In this document: positions 7,765 through 16,423 of the stretch, one piece after another
Layout of the letters: the number at the start of each line of letters is the position of its first letter
Numbering within the stretch: the first letter of the stretch is position 1
Source of the DNA: Planctomycetia bacterium
GTDB lineage: Bacteria; Planctomycetota; Phycisphaerae; Phycisphaerales; SM1A02
Direction: 5' to 3'
Length of the DNA: 31,577 nucleotides
Assembly (NCBI GenBank): GCA_005799205.1
Contig: SYHM01000206.1
Location: 1-31,577, forward strand
The notes under the pieces: generated by a model
Seen by the model: the letters and a program-made list of their open reading frames with translations, nothing else
Database searches by the model: none
What the model was told of the DNA's origin: nothing
Made by a program: the position numbers and the translations under genes

Positions 7765-8163
7765 TCACGCGGTGGCGCTTGCAGCCAGCTTGTTCTGCAC
7801 AAAGTTCACGAGGCTCGTGACGGTGAAGACCTCAGAGACCTTTTCGAGCTTCGGATCGGCTGCAAATGCCGAGAAATCAACATGCGGCATCTTTTCTCGC
7901 AAGAGCGCCAACCCTGCGGCATTGACGACACCGTCATTGACGTACTTGGGATCGTTGATGTTGTCAGGAAAGAGTTCGCCCTGACCGATCTTGAATCCAA
8001 AGGCTTTCTCGATGCGAAAGACGATATCGAGGAAGTCGATCGATTCTGCGTGCAGGTCTGTCGTGAGACGCGCCGTGGGGGTGACCTCATCATCGTCAAC
8101 GCCCAGCGCGTCAACGAGGACTCCTTGAACCTTCGTGAATATGTCGTCGTGACTCATAGACAA
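7765..8163 (-). CDS. Acyl carrier protein with an inserted segment
   Basis: The N-terminal 60 residues are a normal ACP: helix 1 IFTKVQGVLVDALGV, acidic loop, and the phosphopantetheine site HAES(41)IDFLDIVF, with Ser41 as attachment residue. The 132-residue length exceeds the usual ~80, because about 40-50 residues are inserted before the last helix, which reappears as VTSLVNFVQNKL near the end. The TTG at 8163 is chosen over the ATG at 8157 because AGGAGG (8175-8170) is 6 nt from the TTG but 12 nt from the ATG. It lies between two FabZ-like genes and presumably carries their substrate. A phosphopantetheinyl transferase is not in the window. Confidence 0.88.
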   Translation of the reverse strand: MSMSHDDIFTKVQGVLVDALGVDDDEVTPTARLTTDLHAESIDFLDIVFRIEKAFGFKIGQGELFPDNINDPKYVNDGVVNAAGLALLREKMPHVDFSAFAADPKLEKVSEVFTVTSLVNFVQNKLAASATA

Positions 8164-8175
8164 TGTGAACCTCCT
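8161..8175 (-). promoter_or_regulatory. Strong Shine-Dalgarno pointing to a TTG start
   Basis: AGGAGG on the minus strand (8175-8170) is followed by 6 nt and then TTG (8163-8161). The in-frame ATG two codons later would be 12 nt away. This is the clearest Shine-Dalgarno in the window and decides the ACP start. Confidence 0.7.
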
Positions 8176-8176
8176 G

Positions 8177-8638
8177 TCACAGGTGAAGCATCCGTACCGG
8201 ACGCATCGTAAATCGTCCGCTGACTGCAGTGTCGGGCGACGCCGCTGCAGCCGATCCTATCGCTGTCGCCCCTGCTTCGCGCGCGACCCGCAGGACCGTC
8301 GCATTGGCGCGAAAGACCACCGACCCGTCATCGGTCTCCTTATCGAGGGTCACCTCGCTTCGCAGCGACTCTCCTGGGCGAACAAACATGCCATACCGAA
8401 GGGCGCGAACCCCCCCGAGCACCATGCGCCGGGGAATCCCCCCCGGACGCGCCTGGTCACGCGCTTCGAGGACCAACCGAGCGGTCTGCACGAGCGCTTC
8501 GAGCATGAACACCCCTGGCAGCACATGGAACCCCGGAAAGTGATCCTGCAAATATTCTTCTGCCAGCGTCACATTCTTCACCGTGACAGCCCCTTCCGGG
8601 GTGCACTGGAGAACCTGGTCGACGAGTCGAAAGTGCAT
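8177..8638 (-). CDS. FabZ-like 3-hydroxyacyl-ACP dehydratase
   Basis: This hotdog-fold protein of 153 residues carries the classic FabZ active-site run DHFPGFHVLPGVFMLEALVQ, with catalytic His and Glu. The C-terminal ~25 residues are Ala/Ser-rich and not typical. It is the first gene of the FabZ-ACP-FabZ-ALDH operon, 13 nt before the ACP. A TTG at 8647 in the same frame would add three residues, but it lies inside the probable -10 box TACCCT, so I prefer the ATG at 8638. No Shine-Dalgarno precedes either. It diverges from ftsK with only about 41 nt between start codons. The substrate chain is unknown. Confidence 0.87.
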   Translation of the reverse strand: MHFRLVDQVLQCTPEGAVTVKNVTLAEEYLQDHFPGFHVLPGVFMLEALVQTARLVLEARDQARPGGIPRRMVLGGVRALRYGMFVRPGESLRSEVTLDKETDDGSVVFRANATVLRVAREAGATAIGSAAAASPDTAVSGRFTMRPVRMLHL

Positions 8639-8646
8639 GTTTCGCA

Positions 8647-8652
8647 AGGGTA
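8647..8652 (-). promoter_or_regulatory. Putative -10 box of the FabZ/ACP operon
   Basis: TACCCT (minus strand, 8652-8647) ends 8 nt before the ATG at 8638. No good -35 is visible. It fits the leaderless pattern seen at five other first genes here. Confidence 0.3.
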
Positions 8653-8679
8653 ATTGATTCGCGGCACTCTGTCCTGCCG

Positions 8680-11256
8680 ATGAGTGACCCTATGGCAAAG
8701 AAGTCGCCAACGGCTATCGCACGCCCGAGTACCAGTTCGGGCTTTCTCCCTCCCGCCACCATGACAAGCAAGCTGCTCTGGCTCGCGGGGGCAGCTCTGT
8801 GGGTCTATGTCGCGACGGCGCTCGCGAGCTTTTCAAGTACCGACTGGCCAAGTCATACCGTCGCGGTGCAAATCGACCCTCCTGCGAACCTCGCGGGGCG
8901 AGTCGGCGCTGTGCTCGCCTATGGGCTCTATGAAGGGCTCGGTTTTGGCGTCTGGGTGCCGGTGCTGTGTGGCGCCTACGCCCTTGGCATCATTGCCTCT
9001 GGTCGCGCGATCCCCCACCCAATTGTGCGCACCCTTGGAGCGCTCATTGCGATGTGCTCGCTCTCAACCCTGCATGCACTGTGGTTTCCCCAGATGGGAT
9101 CGCTTGCCGGCGCTGAAGCTGGGCTTGTTCCTGGGTGGATGGCAGACCAAGTGTGGGGACGGTTCGGCCCCATTGGATCGAGCATCATCGTGCTGTGCGG
9201 ATGCTTGATTGGATTCACAGTCGCTGTGGATGAAGTTGTGATGGCTCTCCCGGGTGCGCTCGTGAAGTCTGTGCGCGCACTCGATCCTGTATGGGACTTT
9301 GAGTATCGAGCCTTCGCGCGCCGCATCTTTGCGGGTCGTGAAGCGGCTCGACTGCAACCAGTGGTTGCAGGGGTTGGATTGTCAGATGGGGCGGATGTTG
9401 AGGACGAAAAGGAACCTGAGGAGAGTGCGCTCGAACGCCGTCGTCGTCTGGTGCGAGAATCGCGCCAGGCGGCGGCGGCGGCGAGTCGCGGAGTCGTGGC
9501 AGAAGCGAGCGCAGATGAAGAGGTCGGCGATGCCTACAGCTCGAGCGAGACTGAAGTGCCAGAAAACACCGAGGAAGTGGCTGAATCCGAGCCATCGAGC
9601 CCGACTCCGCTGACGGCAGAAGAACTGCGTCAGCGCATTGCGCGCATGCCAGTGCGCATGGCAGGAATCAACAAGGTCGTTGCGCGCGATGAGGACATTC
9701 CACGAGAAGTGGACTACACCGGGTATCGCTTTCCGACGCTCGACATGCTTGAGGATCCAGAAGAGAACTTCTCTCAGCGCATGGAGTCATTTGTGCGAGA
9801 GCAGGCTGGCGTACTCACAGAAGCGCTCCGCACCTATCAGCTCGATGGCGAAGTCGTCGGCATCGAGAGTGGTCCTGTGGTCACGCTCTACTCGGTCGAG
9901 CTTGCGCCGGGGACGCGTGTGGCTCGGCTCGAAACGATTGCCAAGGACATCGCACGCACGCTGGGCGCCCCGAACATCCGAATCATCGCAAACATGGCTG
10001 GCAAGACCGCGGTCGGCATCGAGGTTCCCAACCGCCAGAAGGAAAAAGTGCGGATGAAGGAACTCATGTCGAGCGGGCACGCCGAAGGGATGCGCCTGCC
10101 GATGTTCCTTGGAAAGGACAGCTCGGGAGAGCCGCTCGTGCTCGACCTCACCCGCATGCCGCATGTGCTGATTGCAGGCACCACCGGCTCGGGAAAATCC
10201 GTCTGCATGAACAGCATCATCATGAGCTGGATCTACACCAAGCGACCCGATGAGTTGAAGCTCGTGCTCGTCGATCCAAAGATGGTTGAAATGAGCCAAT
10301 TCGCCTGCATTCCGCATCTGATGGCTCCCGTCGTCACGGACATGAATCAAGCGGCGGGAATCCTCGAATGGACCGTCGGCAAGATGGAAGAGCGATACGA
10401 ACTGTTTCGCACGACCGAGGTGCGCGATATCGCCGCCTACAACGCACTTGGAGATGAAGAACTCTTCGCACGGCTCAAGCCCGAGGATGACGCAGCCCGC
10501 GCGAGGATCCCAAAGAAGTTGCCCTACATGGTCTTCGTGATCGACGAGCTCGCCGACCTCATGCTGACCAACAAGGAAGTTGAAACGCACATCGTGCGGA
10601 TCGCCCAGAAGGCTCGGGCCGTCGGCATCCACTTGGTGCTCGCGACTCAGCGACCGCAGGCGAATGTCGTCACCGGGCTTATCAAGGCGAACATGCCCTG
10701 CCGCATCGGCTTCAAGGTGGCGAGCGGTATGGATAGTCGCATTGTGCTCGATCAGAAGGGTGCCGAATTGCTGCTCGGGCAGGGCGACATGATGGTGGTC
10801 ACTCCCTCTGGCAGCGGTGAACTGCGCCGTTGCCAAGGCACTCTTGTGACCGACACCGAGACCCGCAAAGTGGTGACCTTTCTCAAGGATGTCGCCGCTC
10901 CGAGTTTCGAGCGAAGTCTGCTTGCTGTAAGGAGTTCCGTGCAGGGAAACGCGACCGAAGGAGCCGAAGTCGACCCCAACGAGCGAGACCCCATGTTCGA
11001 CAAGGCGGTCGAGATTCTCATCGAGACTGGTCGAGGATCTGTCAGCCTCTTGCAGCGTCGACTCGCCATTGGCTATGGCCGCGCATCACGACTTGTTGAC
11101 CAGATGTCCGTCGCTGGCATCCTCTCTGATCACAAGGGATCCGTCGCTCGCGAGGTGCTGATCACCGCCGAGGACTGGGCGCGAATGCAGGCGATGGAGG
11201 CAGGGAGTGATCAGCACGACGAGCCCTCTGCTGAACTCGACGAAGTGGCCGAGTGA
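8680..11256 (+). CDS. ftsK: DNA translocase FtsK/SpoIIIE
   Basis: FtsK anchors at the division septum and pumps chromosomal DNA toward dif. The 858-residue protein has an N-terminal membrane domain with about four helices (residues ~30-195), an acidic/Ala-rich linker (~215-320), the alpha/beta motor with Walker A GTTGSGKS (about 500-507) and Walker B VFVIDELADLM (about 618-628), and a C-terminal winged-helix gamma domain (from about 769) with GRASRLVDQMSVAGI that reads polar DNA motifs. The ATG at 8680 has no Shine-Dalgarno; an in-frame ATG at 8692 is equally possible. It is divergent from the FabZ operon, and the next gene on the strand starts about 200 nt downstream from its own promoter. 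Confidence 0.96.
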   Translation: MSDPMAKKSPTAIARPSTSSGFLPPATMTSKLLWLAGAALWVYVATALASFSSTDWPSHTVAVQIDPPANLAGRVGAVLAYGLYEGLGFGVWVPVLCGAYALGIIASGRAIPHPIVRTLGALIAMCSLSTLHALWFPQMGSLAGAEAGLVPGWMADQVWGRFGPIGSSIIVLCGCLIGFTVAVDEVVMALPGALVKSVRALDPVWDFEYRAFARRIFAGREAARLQPVVAGVGLSDGADVEDEKEPEESALERRRRLVRESRQAAAAASRGVVAEASADEEVGDAYSSSETEVPENTEEVAESEPSSPTPLTAEELRQRIARMPVRMAGINKVVARDEDIPREVDYTGYRFPTLDMLEDPEENFSQRMESFVREQAGVLTEALRTYQLDGEVVGIESGPVVTLYSVELAPGTRVARLETIAKDIARTLGAPNIRIIANMAGKTAVGIEVPNRQKEKVRMKELMSSGHAEGMRLPMFLGKDSSGEPLVLDLTRMPHVLIAGTTGSGKSVCMNSIIMSWIYTKRPDELKLVLVDPKMVEMSQFACIPHLMAPVVTDMNQAAGILEWTVGKMEERYELFRTTEVRDIAAYNALGDEELFARLKPEDDAARARIPKKLPYMVFVIDELADLMLTNKEVETHIVRIAQKARAVGIHLVLATQRPQANVVTGLIKANMPCRIGFKVASGMDSRIVLDQKGAELLLGQGDMMVVTPSGSGELRRCQGTLVTDTETRKVVTFLKDVAAPSFERSLLAVRSSVQGNATEGAEVDPNERDPMFDKAVEILIETGRGSVSLLQRRLAIGYGRASRLVDQMSVAGILSDHKGSVAREVLITAEDWARMQAMEAGSDQHDEPSAELDEVAE

Positions 11257-11271
11257 GTCTCGGCGAGTCAT

Positions 11272-11292
11272 GGGGCGCCCGATCCCCCTTTT
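11272..11292 (+). terminator. Weak candidate terminator after ftsK
   Basis: GGGG (11272-11275) can pair with CCCC (11284-11288 region), followed by TTTT (11289-11292). The stem is only four pairs, so termination would be partial at best. Confidence 0.25.
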
Positions 11293-11306
11293 CGCGTGAA
11301 TTGATC

Positions 11307-11335
11307 TTGTTATTTCGCGCGGGAATCTGTGTAAT
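11307..11335 (+). promoter_or_regulatory. Sigma-70-type promoter for the coiled-coil membrane protein gene
   Basis: TTGTTA (11307-11312), a 17-nt spacer and TGTAAT (11330-11335) make the best -35/-10 pair in the window. The expected transcript start near 11342 gives a 5' leader of about 114 nt with two hairpins. Confidence 0.6.
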
Positions 11336-11372
11336 GCTCGGCAGCTACACATTGGTGTCGGCGCGGCTTGGT

Positions 11373-11446
11373 GTGAGTGGCTCGAAACGGATTTCCCGCA
11401 CTCACGGTTGGTGGAGAAATGCCAAGCGCGCCTTCCACAAGGAAGG
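11373..11446 (+). promoter_or_regulatory. Structured 5' leader with a Shine-Dalgarno-sequestering hairpin
   Basis: GTGAGTG (11373-11379) pairs with CACTCAC (11399-11405), with an inner GAAA/TTTC stem. Further on, CCTTCC (11431-11436), loop ACAA, and GGAAGG (11441-11446) form a perfect six-pair hairpin. GGAAGG is the Shine-Dalgarno, 9 nt before the ATG at 11456, so the ribosome site is buried when the hairpin forms. Confidence 0.5.
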
Positions 11447-11455
11447 TTGCCAACG

Positions 11456-14400
11456 ATGCTCGCGAAACCCGCTCCGACTGCTGTCACGACCTACGAGTTG
11501 AAGCGTGTCGATGGAACGCTGCTGCGTGCACTCGCTCCAAAGCAGATTCGTGCCATGGCGATGGCGGGAGAGCTCTACACCGATGACATGATCTGTCGGA
11601 CTGGTGAGAGCAACTGGAGGAGTGCCGCCACACTCGCTGAGTTGCCCGTACGAAAGCGAGAAGTTGTGAAGCCAGTCGCTGTGGTCGCGGCGGTCGATCC
11701 CCGAATTGCTGAGGCACAGGAACACGCGCGGCAGCTTCAAGACGCACTCAACGAACTCGAGCAGACCTGTGCCGCGCTTCGAGTTGGACAGCGCGAGTCA
11801 CAGGAAGCGCTAAACGGTGCGCGCGCCGAGGTTGAGTCGGCGAACAGCCAGGCTGAAGCATCGCAAAGTGAACTCGAGCACCTGCGCTCGCTGTCTGAAT
11901 CGACTCGCCGTGAACTCGCGCAGAGCCAACTCGAACGCGCTGCCCTCGATGGGACGGTTGCCACGCTCGAGTCGACGATTCACTCGCTGCAACAGAGCAA
12001 TGAGTCGCTGCAGCAAGCATGCGCTGAACTTCGCCTGCAACCGCCGAGCGCCCAGGTCGTGCACGAGTTGGAGGCCGCGCAGCGGGAGCGTGCGGTGGCT
12101 GAGCAGCATGCGCGCGAGGCGATCGAAGATCGAGACGAACTCATCACATCGCTGAGTCATTCACAGGATGCGCTGCGCACCGCGGATGACCTGCGCCGAG
12201 CGCTCGAGAAGAGCATCGCCGCAACAAAGCAACAGGCGAGCGAGCAGGCTGGCGAAGCTGTTCAATTGCGCGCGGCCCTCGTCGAATCAAAGACAGCCAT
12301 TGCGGCACTCACACTTCGCGCGGAGTCAGCCGAGTCTCTCGCTCAGGACGCACAGCGGGTGAAGGCAGAGGCGGCTGCGTGGGTTGCGCGCACGACAGAA
12401 CAACGCGATGCCGCGCTCAAGAGTCGAGACTCAGCCCTCGGCGATCGGGACGCGGCGCTGAGTGAACGCGATTCGACGCGACTCGCCGTCGGAGCCACAC
12501 AGACAGATCTCGTGCGTGTGCGCCGTGACTACGAGAGTGTGCAAGGCGAGTTTGCCTCAGCATGCACGGCTCTCTCTGAAATGACGTCACGTGCGGCTGC
12601 GCTCGAAAGCGCAATTGCTGAAGCGCGATCCCAACAGTGCGACCTCGTCGGCCAACGCGACGCACGCGATGAGCAGATTGAGGTGTTGCGCCAGAACGAA
12701 TCGCGGCTTCGTGTCACGATCGACGAGGTCGCTCGACACCGAGACGACCTACAGGTTCAAGCGGCGTCAAGTGCCGCATGCGCTGCGGACTGGGCAACTG
12801 AGCGCGACCAAGCTCGCGCCGAAGTCGCATCGCTGCACCAAGACCTTGCTTCACTGCGTGAACAGAATGCGTCGACCATTCAGCGTCACGCAGCACTCGA
12901 GCGCGAACTCGCTGAAGAACGCTCACGCATCGTCGCACGCGATGAGCTGATCTTTCGAGAGTCGCTTCGATCTGAAGAACGTGAGACCGACAACCGAAAA
13001 CTCACGGCTGCACTCGCTGGATTGCGCGCCGACTGTGACGCCCAGGTGCGCCGGGCTGATGACGCGCTCGCGCAGGTGTTGGTCGCGCAGCGAGACCTTG
13101 CGAGTGCTCAACACCTCGCGGCCGAGCAGGCTGCGCAGGTGACGGCGACACAGGACGAACTCGAGAACCTCACTCTCATGGAACACTCCGCTCGTGCCGC
13201 ACTGACGGCAGCGAGTCGTGAGCGCGACGAGGTTGCTGCCGCGCTTGCCACTGCGCAGGCAGCGGTCTCTTCACGAGAACAACAGGTGTCTGCCGAGCGG
13301 CAATTGCGCGATCAGGCGGAGGCGAGTTCGCGCCAACTTCTCGCAAGCTACGAGAAGCTTGCCGATGACACGGGACGCCGCATCACCGATCTGGAAGTCA
13401 AACTCTCAGACTCGAATCGCGACATTCAAACTATTCGGGAGCGCGAAGAGCACGCGAGTGTGGCGCTCGCCGAAGCGCATGCGCACGCGCGCACGCTCGC
13501 GCAGAAACTCGCTGCGGTTGAAGAACAACGGACAGCCGTGACACGTGATCGCGACTCGCACGCCAAGCGCGCGGCCACTGAAGCCTCAGCACGCGCTGCC
13601 GCCGAGGACAAGATTTCAGTCGCCAACGAACGGGCTGCGAAGGCCGAACGCGATGCGCGCTTGACGAGCGAACGATCGCTTCAAGCAGCGCTGATTGCGC
13701 TGAGCGGATCAAAGCAACGCCTCGACAGCGATTATGCGCAGTCGCGCGCTGAACTTGAGGTACTTGAGCAACTCGTGGCAGAATCGTCTCGCCAACTCAT
13801 TGCCGCGGGAGGGACTGTCCCAGGAGTGCCTCTCTTGCCGCGTGAAGCTGCAGCCAAAGCCGCAGCAGATGCAAAGGCCGCATCGGAGGCGGCCGTACTG
13901 CTTGCAGCACATGTTCAATCACAGACGCACGTCGCGTCGGCGGTTCGAACTGAGCCTCAACGTTCGGCGCCAGTGCCCGCGCCGCCACAACTGAGTTTTC
14001 GAATGGTCGAGAGTGACTCTGACGATCATGCGCATTCGCGCGCGCCAGTCTCGCGGACGCTCGGAACGACCGGGGCAAGTGCCCGCGCAGGTGGCCAGCG
14101 CGAACGGGTTTCTCAGCCCCGTGCACAGAGCACATCGTCGTCGAACGACGACGATTCCAGTTCTCCTAGCGCTCCAGCTCGGCCGCACCCGCCCCCGCCG
14201 ACATCGCGCCCGGCGCCTCCACGCACACCTCCGCAGCCTGCGATCGATGATGGGTGGACCGACGATCAACTCGCGGTTCACTGCATTGAACCCGCTCCGC
14301 GAGCCGTGGGAGTGATCGCAGTGACTGCGCTCGTGGTTGCGTGCACTGCAGCACTCTCGGCTATCCCCCACTTCGCTGCCCTCGATCTGCGCAGTGCATT

Positions 14401-16423
14401 CGTACAGATCTCTGCGTGGGTCGTTGCTGCTCCTGCGGTCGTTGCGCTCGCGCATCTCATCACGAGTCGCTGCGAACCGATCCTCGCACGCCGAGTCTCG
14501 GCCTTGTCGAGCACCGTCGTTGCACTCGCTCCACTCTCGTCACTCGCATTTGCACACGCGCCATGGCTTGGTGCGCTGCTTACTCTCGGGTGCGCGGCGC
14601 TGCCCTGGCTGATGTGCTACGCGGCATGGCCCGACGCACGACTGCTCGTTGGACTTCATGGCGCCCGATCGGTGGCTCGTCACGCAGCGGCAACCGATCG
14701 CTTTGCAACGCGCGCGCGTTACGCCTCCGCTGCCAGTGTGGTGCTCGCAGCAGTCGCGCTGACTGCACTTGCGACACCGTGGGATGCGGCACACGGCGTC
14801 ATGCTGTTGTCGCTTCCAGGCGCGCTCGTTGCGCTCGCCCTCGCTGCCACGATCGCCCTCACGCTGACTCCATCGATTCGCCACCGTGCTCCACTTGCCG
14901 CGTGGATCGCGCTGGCACTGATCGTCGCGCTCATCGCGGCGCCACTGTCTGTGCAGGGAGTGACGATGGGCGTTGCCGCGACTTCGCTCTCAGCGTGGTT
15001 CGCGCTCGCGGCAGCGTGGAGCGCAGTTGCTGCGAGTTCGCTCGCGACCGCATGCTCAAGCGAGCAGATCGCGCGAAGTGCAGTGCGATCACTCGAGGAT
15101 GACACCCCTGCCCTTGTCGCCCACGAACGCATCCACGCCTCGTGGGTCATGGCGCTCACGGCGCTCATTCCGGTTCTGCCAGCGCTTGTTGCCTTCCACC
15201 TCGTGCGGGGGCGATCACGCCGCGCCGAGAGTCAACTGCGTTCGCTCGCGAACTTCGAATTGTGGTTTGCCGCAATCAGCACGATCGCGCTGCTTGCAAC
15301 GATCATCTTCTATGGACACATCGGCAGCTCATTGCTTGTCGGGCTCTTTCTCGCGCATGCCGCACTGTGCGGAGGCTGCTCTATCACGATGAGCACAGAT
15401 CGATTTGTGCGGTTTCCTTCTCCGATGCCGCTCGTCGCGCGTCCAGATGGCGGGCTCGACCTTCCCATCCCACTCGTGACGGTGCAGCGCACCGTCGACC
15501 ACTCGCCGCACCGACCGATCGTGCATCCTTGCGGAACGACCGCATGGGGATGCGCGACCGTGCTTCTTGGAACCCTTGCGCTCGCGGCAGCGACGCGCGA
15601 TCTTGCTCTGACACTTGCACTTGGACCGATCGTTGGACTCGCGCTGTGGCTTCCCTCGCTGATCGCATCGCGCTGTCGACACCAAGACACCCTTCTGCTC
15701 TGCACGATCGCGACTGCGTTCCCCGTGCTGCTCGTCCTTGCGTCGTTCTTTCTTGAAACTGCGACGAATCCAGCCGGGATCCCGACGCTCGTGGCGCTCG
15801 CCGGCGCCGGAGCTGGAATCTGGGCACTTCTCGTTGGCTGGGCCTTCAAGGGGATGTCACAGCTCGCTGGCCTTGTTCGCGCGGGCGCGCAGCAGCGTCT
15901 CGATGCATCAGGAGAACTCATTGCACCCGTTGACCACCCGAGTTCGCGAGCGCGGCGTGATCGCATCATGCGTCACGTTGTCATCGGAACTTGTGGAGCT
16001 GCCGCGGTCTCGGCGCTCATTATGGTGCTGGCCCCGACGACAAGGGATGAGTCGTCACCAGTCCTTGTGTGCGGGATCATCTCGCTTGCCCTATCGGGAA
16101 CCCTTTGGTTTATCGCGAGCATTGGAGATCGTGAACGCCTCGTTCGCTCTGCTGCTCTGTTCGCATCGCTGCTCGCTGTGAGTTCGCTGTTCGGCGCGCT
16201 CCCCTTCTTTTTTCGCACAGCGGAGGTGGGCGCTCTCGACGCGCTGCGAGACCTTGCGTTCGCCTTCACCACCGCGCTGTGCGCACTGCTCGCTGCAGGA
16301 GTCCTCAACACGCTTCGAGAACCACACGCACAGCGCGCCGAGCGGTCACTCTTGTCCCCGTCGCGGCTGCGCGCGCCAACTCCAGTGGCTCGATCACGCA
16401 CTACGCGAAAGGTCCCAACATGA
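11456..16423 (+). CDS. Giant GYF_2-like / coiled-coil / polytopic membrane protein
   Basis: I know no named family with this architecture. The 1655-residue protein has four parts. Residues ~12-60 resemble a GYF_2 domain (YELKRVDGTLLRAL, then DDMICRTGESNWRSAATLAEL), a peptide-binding or receiver-like fold. Residues ~80-785 are a nearly uninterrupted coiled coil rich in Glu, Arg, Ala and Gln with short internal repeats (RDAALKSRDSALGDRDAALS). An Ala-rich stretch and a Pro/Ser linker (~795-945) follow. Residues ~949-1625 contain about 16-19 membrane helices. One part of the membrane region (AESQLRSLANFELWFAAIST) faintly resembles DUF4870. The tail is basic. The ATG at 11456 is preferred over 11408 because of AAGGAAGG upstream. 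It follows ftsK and overlaps a cytosine deaminase gene. A scaffold at the membrane is plausible, but function is unknown. Confidence 0.85.
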   Translation: MLAKPAPTAVTTYELKRVDGTLLRALAPKQIRAMAMAGELYTDDMICRTGESNWRSAATLAELPVRKREVVKPVAVVAAVDPRIAEAQEHARQLQDALNELEQTCAALRVGQRESQEALNGARAEVESANSQAEASQSELEHLRSLSESTRRELAQSQLERAALDGTVATLESTIHSLQQSNESLQQACAELRLQPPSAQVVHELEAAQRERAVAEQHAREAIEDRDELITSLSHSQDALRTADDLRRALEKSIAATKQQASEQAGEAVQLRAALVESKTAIAALTLRAESAESLAQDAQRVKAEAAAWVARTTEQRDAALKSRDSALGDRDAALSERDSTRLAVGATQTDLVRVRRDYESVQGEFASACTALSEMTSRAAALESAIAEARSQQCDLVGQRDARDEQIEVLRQNESRLRVTIDEVARHRDDLQVQAASSAACAADWATERDQARAEVASLHQDLASLREQNASTIQRHAALERELAEERSRIVARDELIFRESLRSEERETDNRKLTAALAGLRADCDAQVRRADDALAQVLVAQRDLASAQHLAAEQAAQVTATQDELENLTLMEHSARAALTAASRERDEVAAALATAQAAVSSREQQVSAERQLRDQAEASSRQLLASYEKLADDTGRRITDLEVKLSDSNRDIQTIREREEHASVALAEAHAHARTLAQKLAAVEEQRTAVTRDRDSHAKRAATEASARAAAEDKISVANERAAKAERDARLTSERSLQAALIALSGSKQRLDSDYAQSRAELEVLEQLVAESSRQLIAAGGTVPGVPLLPREAAAKAAADAKAASEAAVLLAAHVQSQTHVASAVRTEPQRSAPVPAPPQLSFRMVESDSDDHAHSRAPVSRTLGTTGASARAGGQRERVSQPRAQSTSSSNDDDSSSPSAPARPHPPPPTSRPAPPRTPPQPAIDDGWTDDQLAVHCIEPAPRAVGVIAVTALVVACTAALSAIPHFAALDLRSAFVQISAWVVAAPAVVALAHLITSRCEPILARRVSALSSTVVALAPLSSLAFAHAPWLGALLTLGCAALPWLMCYAAWPDARLLVGLHGARSVARHAAATDRFATRARYASAASVVLAAVALTALATPWDAAHGVMLLSLPGALVALALAATIALTLTPSIRHRAPLAAWIALALIVALIAAPLSVQGVTMGVAATSLSAWFALAAAWSAVAASSLATACSSEQIARSAVRSLEDDTPALVAHERIHASWVMALTALIPVLPALVAFHLVRGRSRRAESQLRSLANFELWFAAISTIALLATIIFYGHIGSSLLVGLFLAHAALCGGCSITMSTDRFVRFPSPMPLVARPDGGLDLPIPLVTVQRTVDHSPHRPIVHPCGTTAWGCATVLLGTLALAAATRDLALTLALGPIVGLALWLPSLIASRCRHQDTLLLCTIATAFPVLLVLASFFLETATNPAGIPTLVALAGAGAGIWALLVGWAFKGMSQLAGLVRAGAQQRLDASGELIAPVDHPSSRARRDRIMRHVVIGTCGAAAVSALIMVLAPTTRDESSPVLVCGIISLALSGTLWFIASIGDRERLVRSAALFASLLAVSSLFGALPFFFRTAEVGALDALRDLAFAFTTALCALLAAGVLNTLREPHAQRAERSLLSPSRLRAPTPVARSRTTRKVPT

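Noticed and set aside
9787..10836. 349-codon open frame on the minus strand inside ftsK
   Set aside because: Antisense to the FtsK motor domain; the translation has no recognisable motif and such frames are common in GC-rich DNA.
14341..15102. 253-codon plus-strand frame within the giant membrane protein
   Set aside because: Arg/Cys-rich out-of-frame reading of the membrane region with no domain, and the main frame is continuous here.
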